From assembly GCA_964393185.1 (NCBI GenBank), contig CAYMSO010000002.1, forward strand, positions 62,001 to 126,000: a stretch of DNA of 64,000 nucleotides. Reading direction: 5' to 3'. The notes beneath the pieces were generated by a model, which was given only the letters and a program-made list of their open reading frames with translations, had not been told where the DNA came from and did not search any database. A program made the translations under genes and the position numbers. Shown here piece by piece: positions 7,326 to 16,224 of the stretch (within the stretch, counting starts at the first letter, position 1; each line of letters starts with the position of its first letter). This stretch comes from CAYMSO01 sp964393185. GTDB taxonomy: Bacteria > Patescibacteriota > Dojkabacteria > J137.

Positions 7326-9284
7326 GTGGATAAAGAAAATCAAAGACTACAGAAAATTCGCAATTTTTGCATAATTGCGCACATAGATCATGGCAAATCT
7401 ACACTTGCGGATAGATTAATAGAGTATACAGGAACTCTAGAGAAAAGAGAGATTAAAGATAGAGTTATGGATACTCTAGAGCTTGAACAAGAAAGAGGTA
7501 TAACCATTAAATTACAAACTGCAAGACTAGAATATAATTATCAACCGAGTGGGACAGAAAATAAAAAACCAGCAGACACATATATTTTAAATTTGATAGA
7601 CACTCCCGGGCATGTAGATTTTAGCTATGAAGTATCTCGATCTGTTGCCGCTTCTGAAGGTGCTCTTTTGTTAGTTGATGCAACTCAGGGAATACAGGCA
7701 CAAACACTTTCTACAATTTATAAAGCAATGGAATATGATTTAAAAATTATTCCTGTTTTAAATAAAGTTGATCTACCAAACGCCGAAATTGAAAGAGTCA
7801 AACAAGAAATGATTGCAACATTTGGATTTAAAGATGAAGAAATAATACTTGCTTCTGGCAAAACAGGTATTGGCACAAAAGATATTTTGGATGCTATAGT
7901 AGAAAGAATACCTGCGCCAGATAAAGAAAATTCATTAGTATATATTGGATCTATATTAGATAAAAATCATAAAGACGAACCAGATATGCTAAAAGCACTT
8001 ATTTTCGATGCTTTTTATCATGAATACAAGGGCGTTGTAGCCTTAGTAAAAATTTTGACAGGAAGAATTGAAAAAAGACAAAAGCTTTATTTGTATGGAA
8101 CAAAAACCGAAATCGATCCTATAGAAACAGGTTATTTAAAGCCTAAAATGATTGTGCAAGACTCAATAGAGGAGGGAGAAGTTGGATATATAGCTACCGG
8201 TTTAAAGGATATAACTAAAGTACATACTGGCGATACAGTTACTCACTGGCAGCACGATTTAAGTCATAAACAGATTACTCCATTAATAGGGTATCAGCCA
8301 TCAAAGCCTATGCTTTATGCAAGTTTGTATCCAGTAGAGGCTGATGATTACAACGAGTTTAAAGAAGCTCTCGAAAAACTATCACTTAACGATGCCGCAC
8401 TAACGTATCAAAAAGAGTATTCGCAAGCTCTGGGAACAGGATTTGTTTGTGGTTTTTTAGGTCTCTTACATTTAGAGATAACACAAGATAGATTAGAAAG
8501 AGAGTTTGGTATTAACCTTTTAAGCACAACTCCGACTGTAGAATTTAAACTCAAACTAGCTACAAAAGATTATTCTAAAGTACCCTTTATTAATGTAGCT
8601 AACATTGACGAAGATACAAACATCGCAACTATTAGAACAGCTGCAGAATTCCCAGATGGAAGTCTTTACGAATTTGTAGAAGAACCATGGGTCAAAATGG
8701 AAATTATTACTCCAGAAGAATATATTGGTGAGGTAATGGAGCTGGCTCAAAAAAATAGAGGAATTTATAAATCAATGGAATATGTAAATAAAAATGCAAG
8801 CGGCAACAAACATGCAATTTTGCACTACGAAATGCCTACGGTAGAAATAATTGTAAGTTTTTTTGACAAATTAAAATCTGTAAGCAGAGGTTATGCTTCT
8901 ATGGATTATACTTTTCTTGAATACCGAATGAGTCAAATTGTAAAAGTCTCTGTACTTATTAATGGAGAAGAAGTAGAACCGCTCTCTTTTTTGGTACATA
9001 AAGATAATGCAGATAGACGTGGTAAGGATTTAGTTATAAAATTGAAAGATATTATCCCAAGACAGCAGTTTAAAGTTCCAATTCAGGCAGCAATAGGAGG
9101 CAAAATAATTGCAAGAGAAACAATTCAGGCGTATAGAAAAGATGTTACAGCAAAACTTTATGGAGGAGACGAGACACGAAAGAAAAAATTATTGGAAAAA
9201 CAAAAAAAGGGTAAGAAAAGGCTAAAAACTTTTGGCAAAATAGAAATTCCCAAAGAAGCCTTTTTAGCAGCATTAAAAGTCTAA
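7326..9284 (+). CDS. lepA: Elongation factor 4 (LepA)
   Basis: A 652-residue ribosome-bound GTPase that back-translocates or remodels stalled ribosomes. The GTPase motifs are intact: AHIDHGKSTLADRL (G1), DTPGHVDFSYEVSRS (G3) and NKVDL (G4). The LepA-specific C-terminal domain ends KLYGGDETRKKKLLEKQK and EIPKEAFLAALKV, as in the family. It is some 50 residues longer than usual because of small insertions, one just before G3. The start is GTG with no Shine-Dalgarno; a consensus promoter ends 6 nt upstream, so the mRNA is probably leaderless. prfB follows with its own putative -10 element. Confidence 0.97.
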   Translation: MDKENQRLQKIRNFCIIAHIDHGKSTLADRLIEYTGTLEKREIKDRVMDTLELEQERGITIKLQTARLEYNYQPSGTENKKPADTYILNLIDTPGHVDFSYEVSRSVAASEGALLLVDATQGIQAQTLSTIYKAMEYDLKIIPVLNKVDLPNAEIERVKQEMIATFGFKDEEIILASGKTGIGTKDILDAIVERIPAPDKENSLVYIGSILDKNHKDEPDMLKALIFDAFYHEYKGVVALVKILTGRIEKRQKLYLYGTKTEIDPIETGYLKPKMIVQDSIEEGEVGYIATGLKDITKVHTGDTVTHWQHDLSHKQITPLIGYQPSKPMLYASLYPVEADDYNEFKEALEKLSLNDAALTYQKEYSQALGTGFVCGFLGLLHLEITQDRLEREFGINLLSTTPTVEFKLKLATKDYSKVPFINVANIDEDTNIATIRTAAEFPDGSLYEFVEEPWVKMEIITPEEYIGEVMELAQKNRGIYKSMEYVNKNASGNKHAILHYEMPTVEIIVSFFDKLKSVSRGYASMDYTFLEYRMSQIVKVSVLINGEEVEPLSFLVHKDNADRRGKDLVIKLKDIIPRQQFKVPIQAAIGGKIIARETIQAYRKDVTAKLYGGDETRKKKLLEKQKKGKKRLKTFGKIEIPKEAFLAALKV

Positions 9285-9358
9285 GTTAATTAATTTCTAA
9301 AAAATGCCAACTACTACTAAAACCACGCTATAATAATCTCGTAGATTAATTAAACATT

Positions 9359-10459
9359 GTGACTCTATACGAAATTCAACACAACATCAAAAATCTAGTC
9401 TCTAGATTTGAACAAATAAAAAACAGAAAAGATGTCTCCAATCTTAAGTTAGAAATGAATGATTTAGACGAAAAGTCAAAAGCTACTGACTTTTGGTCTA
9501 ATCAAGAAAACGCGCAGTCAATAATGCAAAAACTTGGAGATATTCGCAAAGAAGTTGAAGAAATGTCCGAGCTCGAAAAAAAGATTAGCGACCTGCAAGA
9601 GATGTCTAACGAAGAAATTTCGGAAGAAGATACAGATTTAATAAAACTCCTAGAGGATGATTTGCTACTCATTCTAAAAAAAATCGATAAAATAGAAATT
9701 TCTACTTTTCTCTCAGGAAAGTTTGATCACTCCAATGCGATATTAAGCATTAACGCTGGGCAGGGAGGCACCGAAGCCTGTGACTGGGCAAGTATGTTAC
9801 TAAGGATGTATCTTAGGTATATTAATTCCCAAGGCTGGCAGGCTACAATTTTAGATCAAGTACCAGGTACAGAAGCCGGGATCCAAAGTGTAGAAATCGA
9901 GGTTAAGGGTCGTTACGCGTACGGATATTTAAAGCATGAACATGGTACACATAGGTTGGTAAGGATTTCGCCGTTCAATGCGCAAGGACTTAGGCAAACT
10001 TCTTTTGCAGGGGTAGAAGTAACTCCAGTTGTAGAAGAAGATATAGATATAGAAGTCAAAGATGATGATATTGAAGTTTCTACAATGCGTAGTGGTGGTC
10101 CAGGAGGACAAAATGTCAATAAAGTCGAAACAAAAGTAAGAATCCTTCATAAACCTACGGGCATTGTTGTTGAATGCTCTGCAAATCGAACTCAGCATCA
10201 AAACAAAGAAATGGCTATGCGAATGCTTAAAGCAAAATTATACGAAATAGAGGAACAAAAGCACAAAGCTGAAATGGCCAAAGAAAAAGGCGAGTATAAA
10301 GTGGCAGGGTGGGGAAATCAAATTAGAAATTATGTTTTACAACCATACAAACTTGTAAAAGATGTTAGAACTGGTATAGAAACCTCTCAGGCAGAAAGTG
10401 TGTTAGATGGAGATTTGCAGGAATTCATTGATGCAGAGGTAAGAATGCTTAGCCATTAA
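9359..10459 (+). CDS. prfB: Peptide chain release factor 2
   Basis: A 366-residue class I release factor. The SPF tripeptide (about 203-205, in RISPFNAQG) reads UGA and UAA, and the GGQ loop (about 247, in SGGPGGQNVNKVE) triggers peptide release. Unlike many prfB genes there is no in-frame TGA near codon 25, so the usual autoregulatory +1 frameshift is absent. The start is GTG, and TATAAT lies about 25 nt upstream. The NrnA-like gene begins 10 nt downstream and is probably co-transcribed. Its presence supports UGA being a stop codon here. Confidence 0.96.
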   Translation: MTLYEIQHNIKNLVSRFEQIKNRKDVSNLKLEMNDLDEKSKATDFWSNQENAQSIMQKLGDIRKEVEEMSELEKKISDLQEMSNEEISEEDTDLIKLLEDDLLLILKKIDKIEISTFLSGKFDHSNAILSINAGQGGTEACDWASMLLRMYLRYINSQGWQATILDQVPGTEAGIQSVEIEVKGRYAYGYLKHEHGTHRLVRISPFNAQGLRQTSFAGVEVTPVVEEDIDIEVKDDDIEVSTMRSGGPGGQNVNKVETKVRILHKPTGIVVECSANRTQHQNKEMAMRMLKAKLYEIEEQKHKAEMAKEKGEYKVAGWGNQIRNYVLQPYKLVKDVRTGIETSQAESVLDGDLQEFIDAEVRMLSH

Positions 10460-10469
10460 ACAAAATCAA

Positions 10470-11459
10470 ATGAACAAAAATGCTTTGGAAAGGTTAGCAA
10501 AATTAATTAGAGACTCTAATAAAATTTTGCTTCAAGCCCACAGAAAACCAGATATTGATTCAATCTCTTCTGTGCTTGCTTGGAAAGAATTATTAGAAAG
10601 TAAAGGCAAGAAAGTAACAATAATTTGCCCAACCATTATTCAAAACGATATTTTGCATTTATTCCCAGAAGCTTCTATAGTAGATACAAAAATTGATTTT
10701 AAAAGCTATGATTTCTCTAACTATGACCTCTTTTTAATCAACGATACATCAAATTCAATGCAGCTATGCGGAAAACCTGATTATGTGGGGCCCAAAATTA
10801 ATACATTCATTATAGATCATCATATTACCAATAATTTTAATTCTGAAAATATAATAGTAGAGCCTAGCTACGTTGCAAATACAGAGTTACTATTCGAGAT
10901 GTTTAGCAAGCTTAGCTTCGTAATATCAGCCAGAATTGCAACCTATCTGCTTGCCGGAATGATAACAACCGATACTTTATATATGACTCAACTAGGTTTA
11001 ACAGCAGAATATTTTAGCCGCATTAGCAGTTTAATTAAGCTAGGAGCTAATTTTGATAGTATTATTCAATCCACATTGTATTCTAATACACAAGAGAAGT
11101 TAAGACTTTTAGGCAAATTGCTAAACATGATTGAAGTAGTAAGCATCGGTAAAAATTATTATGTTTGCTTAATAGTTAGTAAAGAGTTTGCAGAATCAAA
11201 TCCTAATTTAGAAAGTGCAAAAGAAGAGTTTACAGAAAGATATTTAGCTACTTTGCAAGGAAGCTTATTTGGTATTATTGCAGAGGAAAAGGAAAAGAAT
11301 TTTTACTCGCTTAGTATTCGTTCTCATACTGACAGCTTTAACGCAGCAGACCTTGCCACAAAACTAAATGGAGGTGGACATAAGTTTAGAGCAGGAGCTA
11401 GATGGATCGGAGATGCTAAAACTTTAACTGAAGAAATTACTAAAATTCTAAACCAATAG
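10470..11459 (+). CDS. DHH/DHHA1 phosphoesterase, NrnA-like
   Basis: A 329-residue DHH-family phosphoesterase, similar in layout to NrnA (nanoRNase/pAp phosphatase), which degrades short oligonucleotides in the cytoplasm. The motifs are HRKPDIDS (about 24-31, metal ligands), IINDTSN-type motif II, IIDHHIT (about 114-120) and the C-terminal substrate-binding GGGHKFRAGA (about 300-310). It follows prfB by 10 nt. The 3' end overlaps the convergent unknown gene by 20 nt. Substrate preference between nanoRNA, pAp and c-di-NMPs cannot be told. Confidence 0.85.
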   Translation: MNKNALERLAKLIRDSNKILLQAHRKPDIDSISSVLAWKELLESKGKKVTIICPTIIQNDILHLFPEASIVDTKIDFKSYDFSNYDLFLINDTSNSMQLCGKPDYVGPKINTFIIDHHITNNFNSENIIVEPSYVANTELLFEMFSKLSFVISARIATYLLAGMITTDTLYMTQLGLTAEYFSRISSLIKLGANFDSIIQSTLYSNTQEKLRLLGKLLNMIEVVSIGKNYYVCLIVSKEFAESNPNLESAKEEFTERYLATLQGSLFGIIAEEKEKNFYSLSIRSHTDSFNAADLATKLNGGGHKFRAGARWIGDAKTLTEEITKILNQ

Positions 11460-12213
11460 CTCTATATACATCTGGGTGTTCAATACCTTGTAGCTGAATC
11501 AAAATATAACTTAGCATGTCGTCTGTAACATAATTCCCACCAGGATTAGCAAATCTGTAATTTTCGGTACTATATTCTGTGTTAATACCTTTACAACACT
11601 TTATGATTTTATTAGCAGCCATCATTTTTGTTGCATAGGCATATTTATAAAAAGAAACTCTATCTCCAAAATGTTTTTGAATGTTAGAAATGATCTGATG
11701 CATATCCTTTTGGATTTGTAGGCTGGTTGAACATTCTTTGCAGTAAAAACTGGTTAACATTTCTGTTACATATCTAGAAATAAATTTATCCTCTAGTATT
11801 CTTATCCTGCGAGTATACTCATTCTTTAGTTCAAAGCTATCTCTACCTTTCATTACTCTAAAAGCACCTTTATTAATAAATCTTTCGAATGTTTGAATTA
11901 AAGTAAGCTTCACTTCTTGCCCATTAATCCTTGTTGGGAATTGTGGTGAATTTATCACTTCTGGAACTTGGGTTGTTGGAAACTTGTTAAGATAAGCTTC
12001 CATTTCGTTGATAAAAGAGTCGAGAGTACAAGTAATAAGATTTTTTATTAAATTATCATATTCTGCTGAAGTAATATCTTTATTATTCACTCTGTCTCTT
12101 AACTGCTTTCTATCTACTATGAATTTATCGTATGTAGAATAAAATATACTAAGAGGATTCTCTTGACTAATTGCAGTAGAGTCAAGGATTTGCTCTGTTT
12201 GTAAATTTTCCAC
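11440..12213 (-). CDS. Unrecognised protein, paralogue of the adjacent gene
   Basis: A 257-residue helical protein with no recognised family. It aligns by eye with the product of the neighbouring gene (12284-13243) over its first ~150 residues. Shared features are NPxxxF..Y..FI..R.QLR.R, then an FP near residue 80, an F..F..KG block and a KG.....E region. A CKECST motif with two cysteines (about 155) and a late CCKG are unique to this copy. There is no membrane segment. The pair appears to be a tandem duplication. The 3' end overlaps the convergent phosphoesterase gene by 20 nt. Confidence 0.65.
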   Translation of the reverse strand: MENLQTEQILDSTAISQENPLSIFYSTYDKFIVDRKQLRDRVNNKDITSAEYDNLIKNLITCTLDSFINEMEAYLNKFPTTQVPEVINSPQFPTRINGQEVKLTLIQTFERFINKGAFRVMKGRDSFELKNEYTRRIRILEDKFISRYVTEMLTSFYCKECSTSLQIQKDMHQIISNIQKHFGDRVSFYKYAYATKMMAANKIIKCCKGINTEYSTENYRFANPGGNYVTDDMLSYILIQLQGIEHPDVYRAIGLEF

Positions 12214-12283
12214 AATAGGTACTTTAACTAGAAGATTTTAATATTTTTATTTTTAGAATTTGTAATGAATGTGTAAAGAGTTG

Positions 12284-13243
12284 TTAAGCTTCTATTTTCT
12301 TAGCAACTTCAGTAATTTCGAATTTAGGAGTAGATCCATTAAAACATAATGAACTATGCCCAGAAGCTGGATGTAAGATTTGTAATAAGTACATAAGCTC
12401 ATCTCTTTTACTAATCGGGTGCCCATGTTCAAATAAGTTCTGAATCAATTCACTTGGGGCGAGAAGGACTGCATCCTGACACTTTACGCTATTCCAGATT
12501 GTTATTGCTGTTACCTGCATAATTAATGCTTTGAGCTCTACATAAGTTTCACAGGCATTATATTCAAGGTCTATTGGTAGAGTGTCTATTGCATTTATTG
12601 CTTTATTTATTACTGCATACAAATGTTCATCTAATCTTGTAGTAACTTTTAAGCGTTCCTCTTCAAAATAAATTCCTTCTTTTGAATAAGTAACAAATTT
12701 TCCAAGTTCTTGTTGTAGATCTTGAATAAGATGTTCTACGGTTTTAAGAGATTGAGATAGCATTTCGCCATAAAGCTCTATTTTTTTTGTATTGGTTACT
12801 TCTATTTCGTCTAGTCCTTTTATAAATGCCACTCGACATTCTTCTGCCGCAACTCCTTTACTAAAAACTCCCCAGCCTCTCTTGGCAAACTGCCTAAATG
12901 CTAACATTATAGGTTTTATTGTTATTAAAGTTCCTGTACTATCGTATGCTATTTGTCCTTCATAAAGTACTTTTTTAAGTTCATTGGCTGGAAACGATTT
13001 AATCAAGCCTCTTATTTTGTTCAAGCAATTGTCTACAAATTCAAGTTTTAATTTTTCTACTCCCTCACCATACTGCTGCTCCGAGATACGATCCTCATGT
13101 TTAGGTGATAATCTTTCACGTAACTGTGCTCGACTCAAAATAAAATAATTATAATCAGCTTCGAAGAGGTTAGTTGGATTAATCCCTGCTACATACTTCT
13201 CACCTACCTCTGTATTCTGTTGTCCCAACACATCCATATTCAT
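12284..13243 (-). CDS. Unrecognised protein, paralogue of the adjacent gene
   Basis: A 319-residue soluble, mostly helical protein. Its N-terminal half matches the downstream neighbour: NPTNLFEADYNYFILSRAQL here against NPLSIFYSTYDKFIVDRKQL there. The C-terminal part differs and ends with a region containing HGHPISKRDELMYLLQ. ATG 13243 (or the second ATG two codons later) follows a TATAAT on the minus strand. The two genes are 70 nt apart and transcribed in the same direction. Function unknown. Confidence 0.65.
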   Translation of the reverse strand: MNMDVLGQQNTEVGEKYVAGINPTNLFEADYNYFILSRAQLRERLSPKHEDRISEQQYGEGVEKLKLEFVDNCLNKIRGLIKSFPANELKKVLYEGQIAYDSTGTLITIKPIMLAFRQFAKRGWGVFSKGVAAEECRVAFIKGLDEIEVTNTKKIELYGEMLSQSLKTVEHLIQDLQQELGKFVTYSKEGIYFEEERLKVTTRLDEHLYAVINKAINAIDTLPIDLEYNACETYVELKALIMQVTAITIWNSVKCQDAVLLAPSELIQNLFEHGHPISKRDELMYLLQILHPASGHSSLCFNGSTPKFEITEVAKKIEA

Positions 13244-13333
13244 TATATCTAGAAAAATATATACGATATATTATACCATAATCTGTCGACAGAAATAAAT
13301 GTCAGTAGTTGATTTATTGTAAAAGAAAGAAGT

Positions 13334-14017
13334 TTAAGCGACTCCAACTTTTCCCTGACTAAATACAAATCCAGGGATTATTTCTTCTTCAAAGTTGTCG
13401 CTGTCGAGTCTTGTGACTAGTCGCAAGTTACCATCAGTTGTAGGCATGATCATTTTGCCATTTATACTTAGCTGATTCCTAAGATTAACTGGTACGTCCT
13501 CCATAGCAAAGGATACATGAATACCATCGAAAGGAGCTTTCTGAGGTAATCCTTCCATACCATCTCTATACAAAAAGGTCACATTTGGACAAATTTCCTT
13601 GTATCTTCCATAAACGCCTCTTGCATATTCCCATAACCATTGAATTCGTTCTAGTGAATAAACATTACCTTCCTGTCCTGCTATGAAGGCAATCACGCAT
13701 GCAAAAAAACCTGTGCCTGTACCTATATCTAAATAGTTACCCCCATATCTAATGTTCATAAGTGATGCCATTTGGCCCAGAACTGTAGGTCTAGTGAACT
13801 TTTCGCCATAACCAATATCTAGATCTACATCCATATAGGCAGAGTCCCTAAATTCCAGTGGCACAAAATCTTTTCTATCTAGTTTTCTAAATGCTAATGC
13901 AACTTTAGGACTAGATATTGGTGGCTTCTTACCCGATGTCAAAACCTGAAACAAGTAATCTTTATTCCAGGTAAAAACTTTTGCGCCACCAAATTTTGTA
14001 GGATCAAATGTGATCAT
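13334..14017 (-). CDS. Protein-L-isoaspartate O-methyltransferase-like protein
   Basis: About 227 residues from ATG 14017. An upstream ATG at 14101 would add 28 residues partly encoded by a heptamer array, which I consider unlikely. The protein shows the PCMT pattern: an N-terminal FRKLDRKDFVP helix, then TRPTVLGQMAS (like the ISxPxxxA..l region), the SAM motif YLDIGTGTGFFACVIA and an acidic strand end YSLERI. PCMT repairs isoaspartyl residues, but this could be a relative with another substrate. Confidence 0.7.
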   Translation of the reverse strand: MITFDPTKFGGAKVFTWNKDYLFQVLTSGKKPPISSPKVALAFRKLDRKDFVPLEFRDSAYMDVDLDIGYGEKFTRPTVLGQMASLMNIRYGGNYLDIGTGTGFFACVIAFIAGQEGNVYSLERIQWLWEYARGVYGRYKEICPNVTFLYRDGMEGLPQKAPFDGIHVSFAMEDVPVNLRNQLSINGKMIMPTTDGNLRLVTRLDSDNFEEEIIPGFVFSQGKVGVA

Positions 14018-14097
14018 ATTTAGAACATTATCTATTAATAATATAAAATAGCTACTGCTAAAGTACAAGTCGTAGTATAACTGATTACTCAAAACTG

Positions 14098-14160
14098 ACA
14101 ACTAATAGCTGATAACCGATAACCGACTACTGAATACTGATAACTGATAACTGATAACTA
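14098..14160. repeat. Degenerate heptamer array, AACTGAT type
   Basis: Successive AACTGAT / AACCGAT / TACTGAA heptamers, with three consecutive near-perfect AACTGAT units at the right end, between mnmA and the PCMT-like gene. Same class as 23937-24036. Confidence 0.8.
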
Positions 14161-15324
14161 TTATTCAATAATTCCCCCTCCAAGACACTCTTGATCATCA
14201 AATATAACTAGACTTTGCCCAGATGTAACTGCCCGTTGTGGGTTTGTAAATAAGAATTTAAGATTTTCATTATCGAACTTTCCAGATTGAGGAGCTTGTT
14301 GATATCTATGAACAGCAGATAAATCTTCGAAGTTTAATGGCCCCTTGGCAACCCAGTGAACATCTTCAATTTTTGCCTCTGAAGAGTAGAGTGAAGGATG
14401 TCTCGAACTATGGCAAACGTAAATTATATTATTTTTCAAATCTTTTTTGCACACATAGTATGGATCGCCTGCGCCTCCAATGCCCAATCCTTTTCTTTGG
14501 CCGATAGTGTAAAAATAAATACCCTTATGTTCTCCGACTTTTTGATTACTATCTATATCTAATATATCTCCTGGCTTTTCGGGTATATTGGCCATTAAAA
14601 ATTGTAAAACATTAATTTCTCCTATAAAACATATCCCCTGACTATCTGGTTTCTGTTTATTCGGTAATCCAAATTTTTCTGCAAGTTCCCTAACTTTCTT
14701 TTTAGGAAATCTACCAACAGGGAAAAGACTTTTGGCAAGTTGTTGCTGCGTAATGTTATACAAAAAATAGACCTGGTTTTTTATATTGTCATTTCCAGTA
14801 TAAAGATGGTAAGTTACATCAGTACCATAATCCTTAGTATTAAGAGCATTAACAGTTTCATCTTCACTAAATTCCTCAGGATTTAAGACTTGATTGTTAG
14901 AATCTTTTATTATTTTTCTAGCATAGTGACCTGTTGCAATAAAGTCAGCACCCTCAGCTAAAGCTTTCTCGAGAAAAAGTTTAAATTTAATCTCTTTGTT
15001 GCACATTATATCTGGATTGGGCGTTCTCCCTGCTTTAAATTCAGCGAAAAAATATTCCACTACCTTTTCTCTATATTGTTTTTCAAAATTAAATGATCTA
15101 AAAGAAATATCCAAATGTTTGCAAACAGCTTCTGCATCTTTTTGATCAACTTCCCACGGGCAGTCTGCCTGAATTCCAAAATCATCTCCCGACCAGTTTT
15201 TCATAAAAACACCTGTAACGTCGTATCCTTGGCGCTTTAACAATGCTGCAGAAACGGCAGAATCTACTCCGCCAGAAAGTGCTACAAATATCTTAGTTTT
15301 AGAATTATTCGCTAATGTTTTCAC
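14161..15324 (-). CDS. mnmA: tRNA-specific 2-thiouridylase MnmA
   Basis: A 387-residue enzyme that makes 2-thiouridine at the wobble position (U34) of tRNAs for Lys, Glu and Gln. The PP-loop is VALSGGVDSAVSAALL (about 13-28). The catalytic cysteines are visible in NPDIMCNKEIKF and SQGICFIGEI. GHYARK and the C-terminal beta domain (AVTSGQSLVIF) are present. The start is GTG, placed 6 nt after an extended -10 (TGGTATAAT), so no 5' leader is predicted. A small insertion around residues 150-175 lengthens it slightly relative to E. coli. Confidence 0.95.
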   Translation of the reverse strand: MKTLANNSKTKIFVALSGGVDSAVSAALLKRQGYDVTGVFMKNWSGDDFGIQADCPWEVDQKDAEAVCKHLDISFRSFNFEKQYREKVVEYFFAEFKAGRTPNPDIMCNKEIKFKLFLEKALAEGADFIATGHYARKIIKDSNNQVLNPEEFSEDETVNALNTKDYGTDVTYHLYTGNDNIKNQVYFLYNITQQQLAKSLFPVGRFPKKKVRELAEKFGLPNKQKPDSQGICFIGEINVLQFLMANIPEKPGDILDIDSNQKVGEHKGIYFYTIGQRKGLGIGGAGDPYYVCKKDLKNNIIYVCHSSRHPSLYSSEAKIEDVHWVAKGPLNFEDLSAVHRYQQAPQSGKFDNENLKFLFTNPQRAVTSGQSLVIFDDQECLGGGIIE

Positions 15325-15330
15325 GAAGCA

Positions 15331-15339
15331 ATTATACCA
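15331..15339 (-). promoter_or_regulatory. Extended -10 of mnmA
   Basis: TGGTATAAT on the minus strand, with TATAAT at 15331-15336. It ends 6 nt before the GTG start, and no good -35 is seen, as expected for an extended -10. Confidence 0.55.
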
Positions 15340-15345
15340 TTAAAC

Positions 15346-16158
15346 CTAAAACAGCTTAGCTAAAAGCCAATATCCCAGCATAAAGAAGTAGCCGCCCATA
15401 GAAAAGGGGATAATGCTGAGTAAAGTAACGTGCCCATGATCGAAAGTTTCATAGTTATATAGCCATAGTTTTCGGCCAAGGAATAGTTGGCATACTTTAC
15501 CAAACAAGTATTCTAGGGTCCAGGCTGTTACACCGGCAGCAAAGCTAAAATACAAGTATCTCACATCCTTGGCCGCTAAATAAACCATAGGAATCAGAAA
15601 GCCACTAACAAAAAAACAGTAATTCAAATAAGTAAATTGTTTAAATCGAAAATCCTTATTAACAAGTAATTTTAAAATTAGTCTTGCTGATAATATAAGT
15701 AGCAAAATGAGGTTTGACAAAACCATGTATTCGAGTAAATCTCTGGATTTAATCATTCTATCTTCAATATTTACCAACTTTGCAACGTCAAAATACATAA
15801 GCCCGCCTATTCCCCACGGAATGTAGTTGAGTAAACTTGTAAATTTATTAAAAAGAGTAGCCACTTGGTAATCCCAAAACCTTCTTTTGAAAAGCAAGAA
15901 CCAGGTTATAGAAAAAAAAGTTTCTCCAAACATTCCCCAAATTCCAGAAAAAAAGAAAAAGAGTAAACGCATATCATTCTCAACAAGCAAATATTCAGCT
16001 AAAGTACCAAAAAGCAGAGTAACTATAAATAAATGATAATGAGAGTAACTAAAAGAAAATCTAAATTTAACCTTTTTATGATTTAGAAACCGGATAGTAT
16101 TAATTATAGTAAGTCCTATAACGAAAAATAGGCCAGACAGAATCAAATTTAAAAACAT
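15346..16158 (-). CDS. Hypothetical membrane protein with internal duplication
   Basis: A 270-residue integral membrane protein with about eight hydrophobic segments. The two halves look alike. The first has GETFFSITWFLLFKRRFWDY followed by SLLNYIPWGIGGLMYF. The second has LEYLFGKVCQLFLGRKLWLY followed by SLLSIIPFSMGGYFF. Conserved Glu, Trp-Tyr and IP-x-x-x-GG features occur in both, so it may be a two-repeat transporter or membrane enzyme. No named family is recognised. It lies 22 nt upstream of mnmA, whose promoter falls in that gap. Confidence 0.6.
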   Translation of the reverse strand: MFLNLILSGLFFVIGLTIINTIRFLNHKKVKFRFSFSYSHYHLFIVTLLFGTLAEYLLVENDMRLLFFFFSGIWGMFGETFFSITWFLLFKRRFWDYQVATLFNKFTSLLNYIPWGIGGLMYFDVAKLVNIEDRMIKSRDLLEYMVLSNLILLLILSARLILKLLVNKDFRFKQFTYLNYCFFVSGFLIPMVYLAAKDVRYLYFSFAAGVTAWTLEYLFGKVCQLFLGRKLWLYNYETFDHGHVTLLSIIPFSMGGYFFMLGYWLLAKLF

Positions 16159-16224
16159 GCAAAAGAATTAATTATGCAAACAATATATCTGCATAAAAGT
16201 ACAAAATCAAGAATTTAAATTATA

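Noticed and set aside
9359..9450. Programmed +1 frameshift in prfB
   Set aside because: The frame is continuous from the start codon, with no in-frame TGA near the usual site.
14018..14101. 28-residue N-terminal extension of the PCMT-like protein
   Set aside because: Its first codons are heptamer array sequence, the residues are not typical of the family, and ATG 14017 gives a normal length.
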